Part shown: positions 48,453 through 48,948 of the stretch, one piece after another
Numbering within the stretch: position 1 is the stretch's first letter
How the letters are laid out: each line of letters opens with the position of its first letter
NCBI GenBank assembly: GCA_913042885.1
Contig: CAJWLW010000006.1
Coordinates: 1-48,948, forward strand
Source of the DNA: an uncultured Lentisphaeria bacterium
GTDB taxonomy: Bacteria > Verrucomicrobiota > Lentisphaeria > JABSQK01 > CAJWLW01
Direction of reading: 5' to 3'
DNA: 48,948 nt
Notes under the pieces: model-generated
Databases searched by the model: none
Seen by the model: only the letters and a program-made list of their open reading frames with translations
What the model was told of the DNA's origin: nothing
Position numbers and translations under genes: made by a program

Positions 48453-48948
48453 TCAGAACCGACCCGTGTCCTCATTGCCTTCATGCTGTATGTGGCGGTA
48501 TTTGACGTCGACCTCGATGTTGTACACGCACAGCGGGGCAATCACATCGGGATTTTTTTCGTTGAGCGACACTTCGATCTGATTACTGCCGCTGCGAAGG
48601 CGGTTGCATTGGGTCAGGTCGCAGAGAATCCAGCGGTAACTTCCGGAGGTCGTTGCACTCCAGGGCGGCGCATTGTACACATTGGGCAGATTTGTCAATC
48701 GCCGGGCCCACCCGGATCCGCGGACGCGAAGATTTTCTTCGTCGAGCAATTCCCCATTTATTCTTATCGCGATGCGATCGCGCTTTGTCAGTTCCGTAAT
48801 TCGCACGCGCAGGACCAGGGTCTCCAGAATATCGGCATCCCGGGCGTGTTCGAGATCGTCATCGACGTGGATCTCAAACAGTTCGCCCTTACCATCGCCA
48901 GTCGTGGAGAGTTCTCGCGGCAATTGTTTCGGATACGACAGCAGCGGA
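48453..48948 (-). CDS. C-terminal part of a GHL10-like hydrolase (runs off the window)
   Basis: At least 164 codons; the frame is open to the last base, so the start lies outside. The visible part is a beta-rich C-terminal domain: LETLVLRVRITELTKRDRIAIRINGELLDEENL, YRWILCDLTQCNRL and GSNQIEVSLNEKNPDVIAPLCVYNIEVDVKY. This corresponds to the end of the 517-aa protein at 39899-41452 (RIAFSMNGGELE, NELTIQLIERNPEVASPLTVVGVNIAVAY), so the gene is probably another copy of that hydrolase family. A TTG at 48923 could serve as a start but has no ribosome binding site. Confidence 0.7.
   Translation of the reverse strand, partial: PLLSYPKQLPRELSTTGDGKGELFEIHVDDDLEHARDADILETLVLRVRITELTKRDRIAIRINGELLDEENLRVRGSGWARRLTNLPNVYNAPPWSATTSGSYRWILCDLTQCNRLRSGSNQIEVSLNEKNPDVIAPLCVYNIEVDVKYRHIQHEGNEDTGRF

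Noticed and set aside
48083..48505. 140-codon plus-strand open frame
   Set aside because: No ribosome binding site, no motif, and it crosses the probable terminator and the end of the partial minus-strand gene.

Overview
The window (about 49 kb, GC-rich) is a chromosomal stretch packed with glycan-degradation genes. No rRNA, tRNA, CRISPR array, transposase or phage gene was recognised. The organism is most likely a member of the PVC group, closest in style to Lentisphaerota/Kiritimatiellota, or a planctomycete-like relative. Grounds: three orphan pseudopilins with the [28 protein letters not shown] N-terminus and a C-terminal H-X9-DG motif; many large secreted glycoside-hydrolase-like proteins; CBM9, LamG, DUF4838 and FG-GAP domains; and no SusC/SusD pairs as expected of Bacteroidota. 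This assignment is an inference from gene style, not a database match.

Layout, left to right. (1) 70-5052, minus strand: two pseudopilins followed by two tandem paralogous secreted glycosidase-like proteins, one with an added CBM9-like domain. (2) 5263-7809, plus strand: a GH38 alpha-mannosidase, ending at a hairpin shared with the convergent next cluster. (3) 7874-18198, minus strand: a 1005-aa secreted multidomain glycosidase-like protein, a DUF4838 protein, a membrane-anchored phytanoyl-CoA-dioxygenase-like protein (PepSY-type helices fused to PhyH), a cytosolic TIM-barrel hydrolase, and a secreted LamG-FGE-GDPD triple fusion. (4) 18424-19968: a secreted protein with two tandem copies of an unknown ~200-aa module and a Cys-rich C-terminal tail, ending in a strong terminator. 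(5) 20366-27506, minus strand: a tightly coupled operon of HpcH/HpaI aldolase, amidohydrolase, class V aminotransferase, a TIM-barrel hydrolase-like protein, an M20 peptidase and an FG-GAP protein. (6) 27722-33707: a beta-propeller glycosidase-like protein on minus; an NAD-dependent epimerase, an FAD oxidoreductase and a metallophosphoesterase on plus; and a decayed FG-GAP gene. (7) 33778-44864, minus strand: a second glycan operon of six glycosidase-like genes, interrupted by a broken M81 (MlrC-type) peptidase remnant and preceded by a broken epimerase. (8) 45431-48948: a third pseudopilin, a collagen-like secreted protein whose C-terminal tail matches that of the protein in region 4, and the 3' end of another hydrolase that runs off the window.

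The genes fit a lifestyle of depolymerising complex glycans (mannosides and others) outside or at the surface of the cell, then processing the released sugars or sugar acids inside (lactonase-like amidohydrolase, aldolase, epimerase, oxidoreductases). Most hydrolase-like proteins belong to poorly characterised families, so substrates cannot be named. The most unusual items are the PepSY-PhyH membrane fusion, the LamG-FGE-GDPD fusion whose two enzyme domains both lack key catalytic residues, the Cys-rich C-terminal tail shared by two otherwise unrelated secreted proteins, and several decaying genes clustered around the glycan operons.
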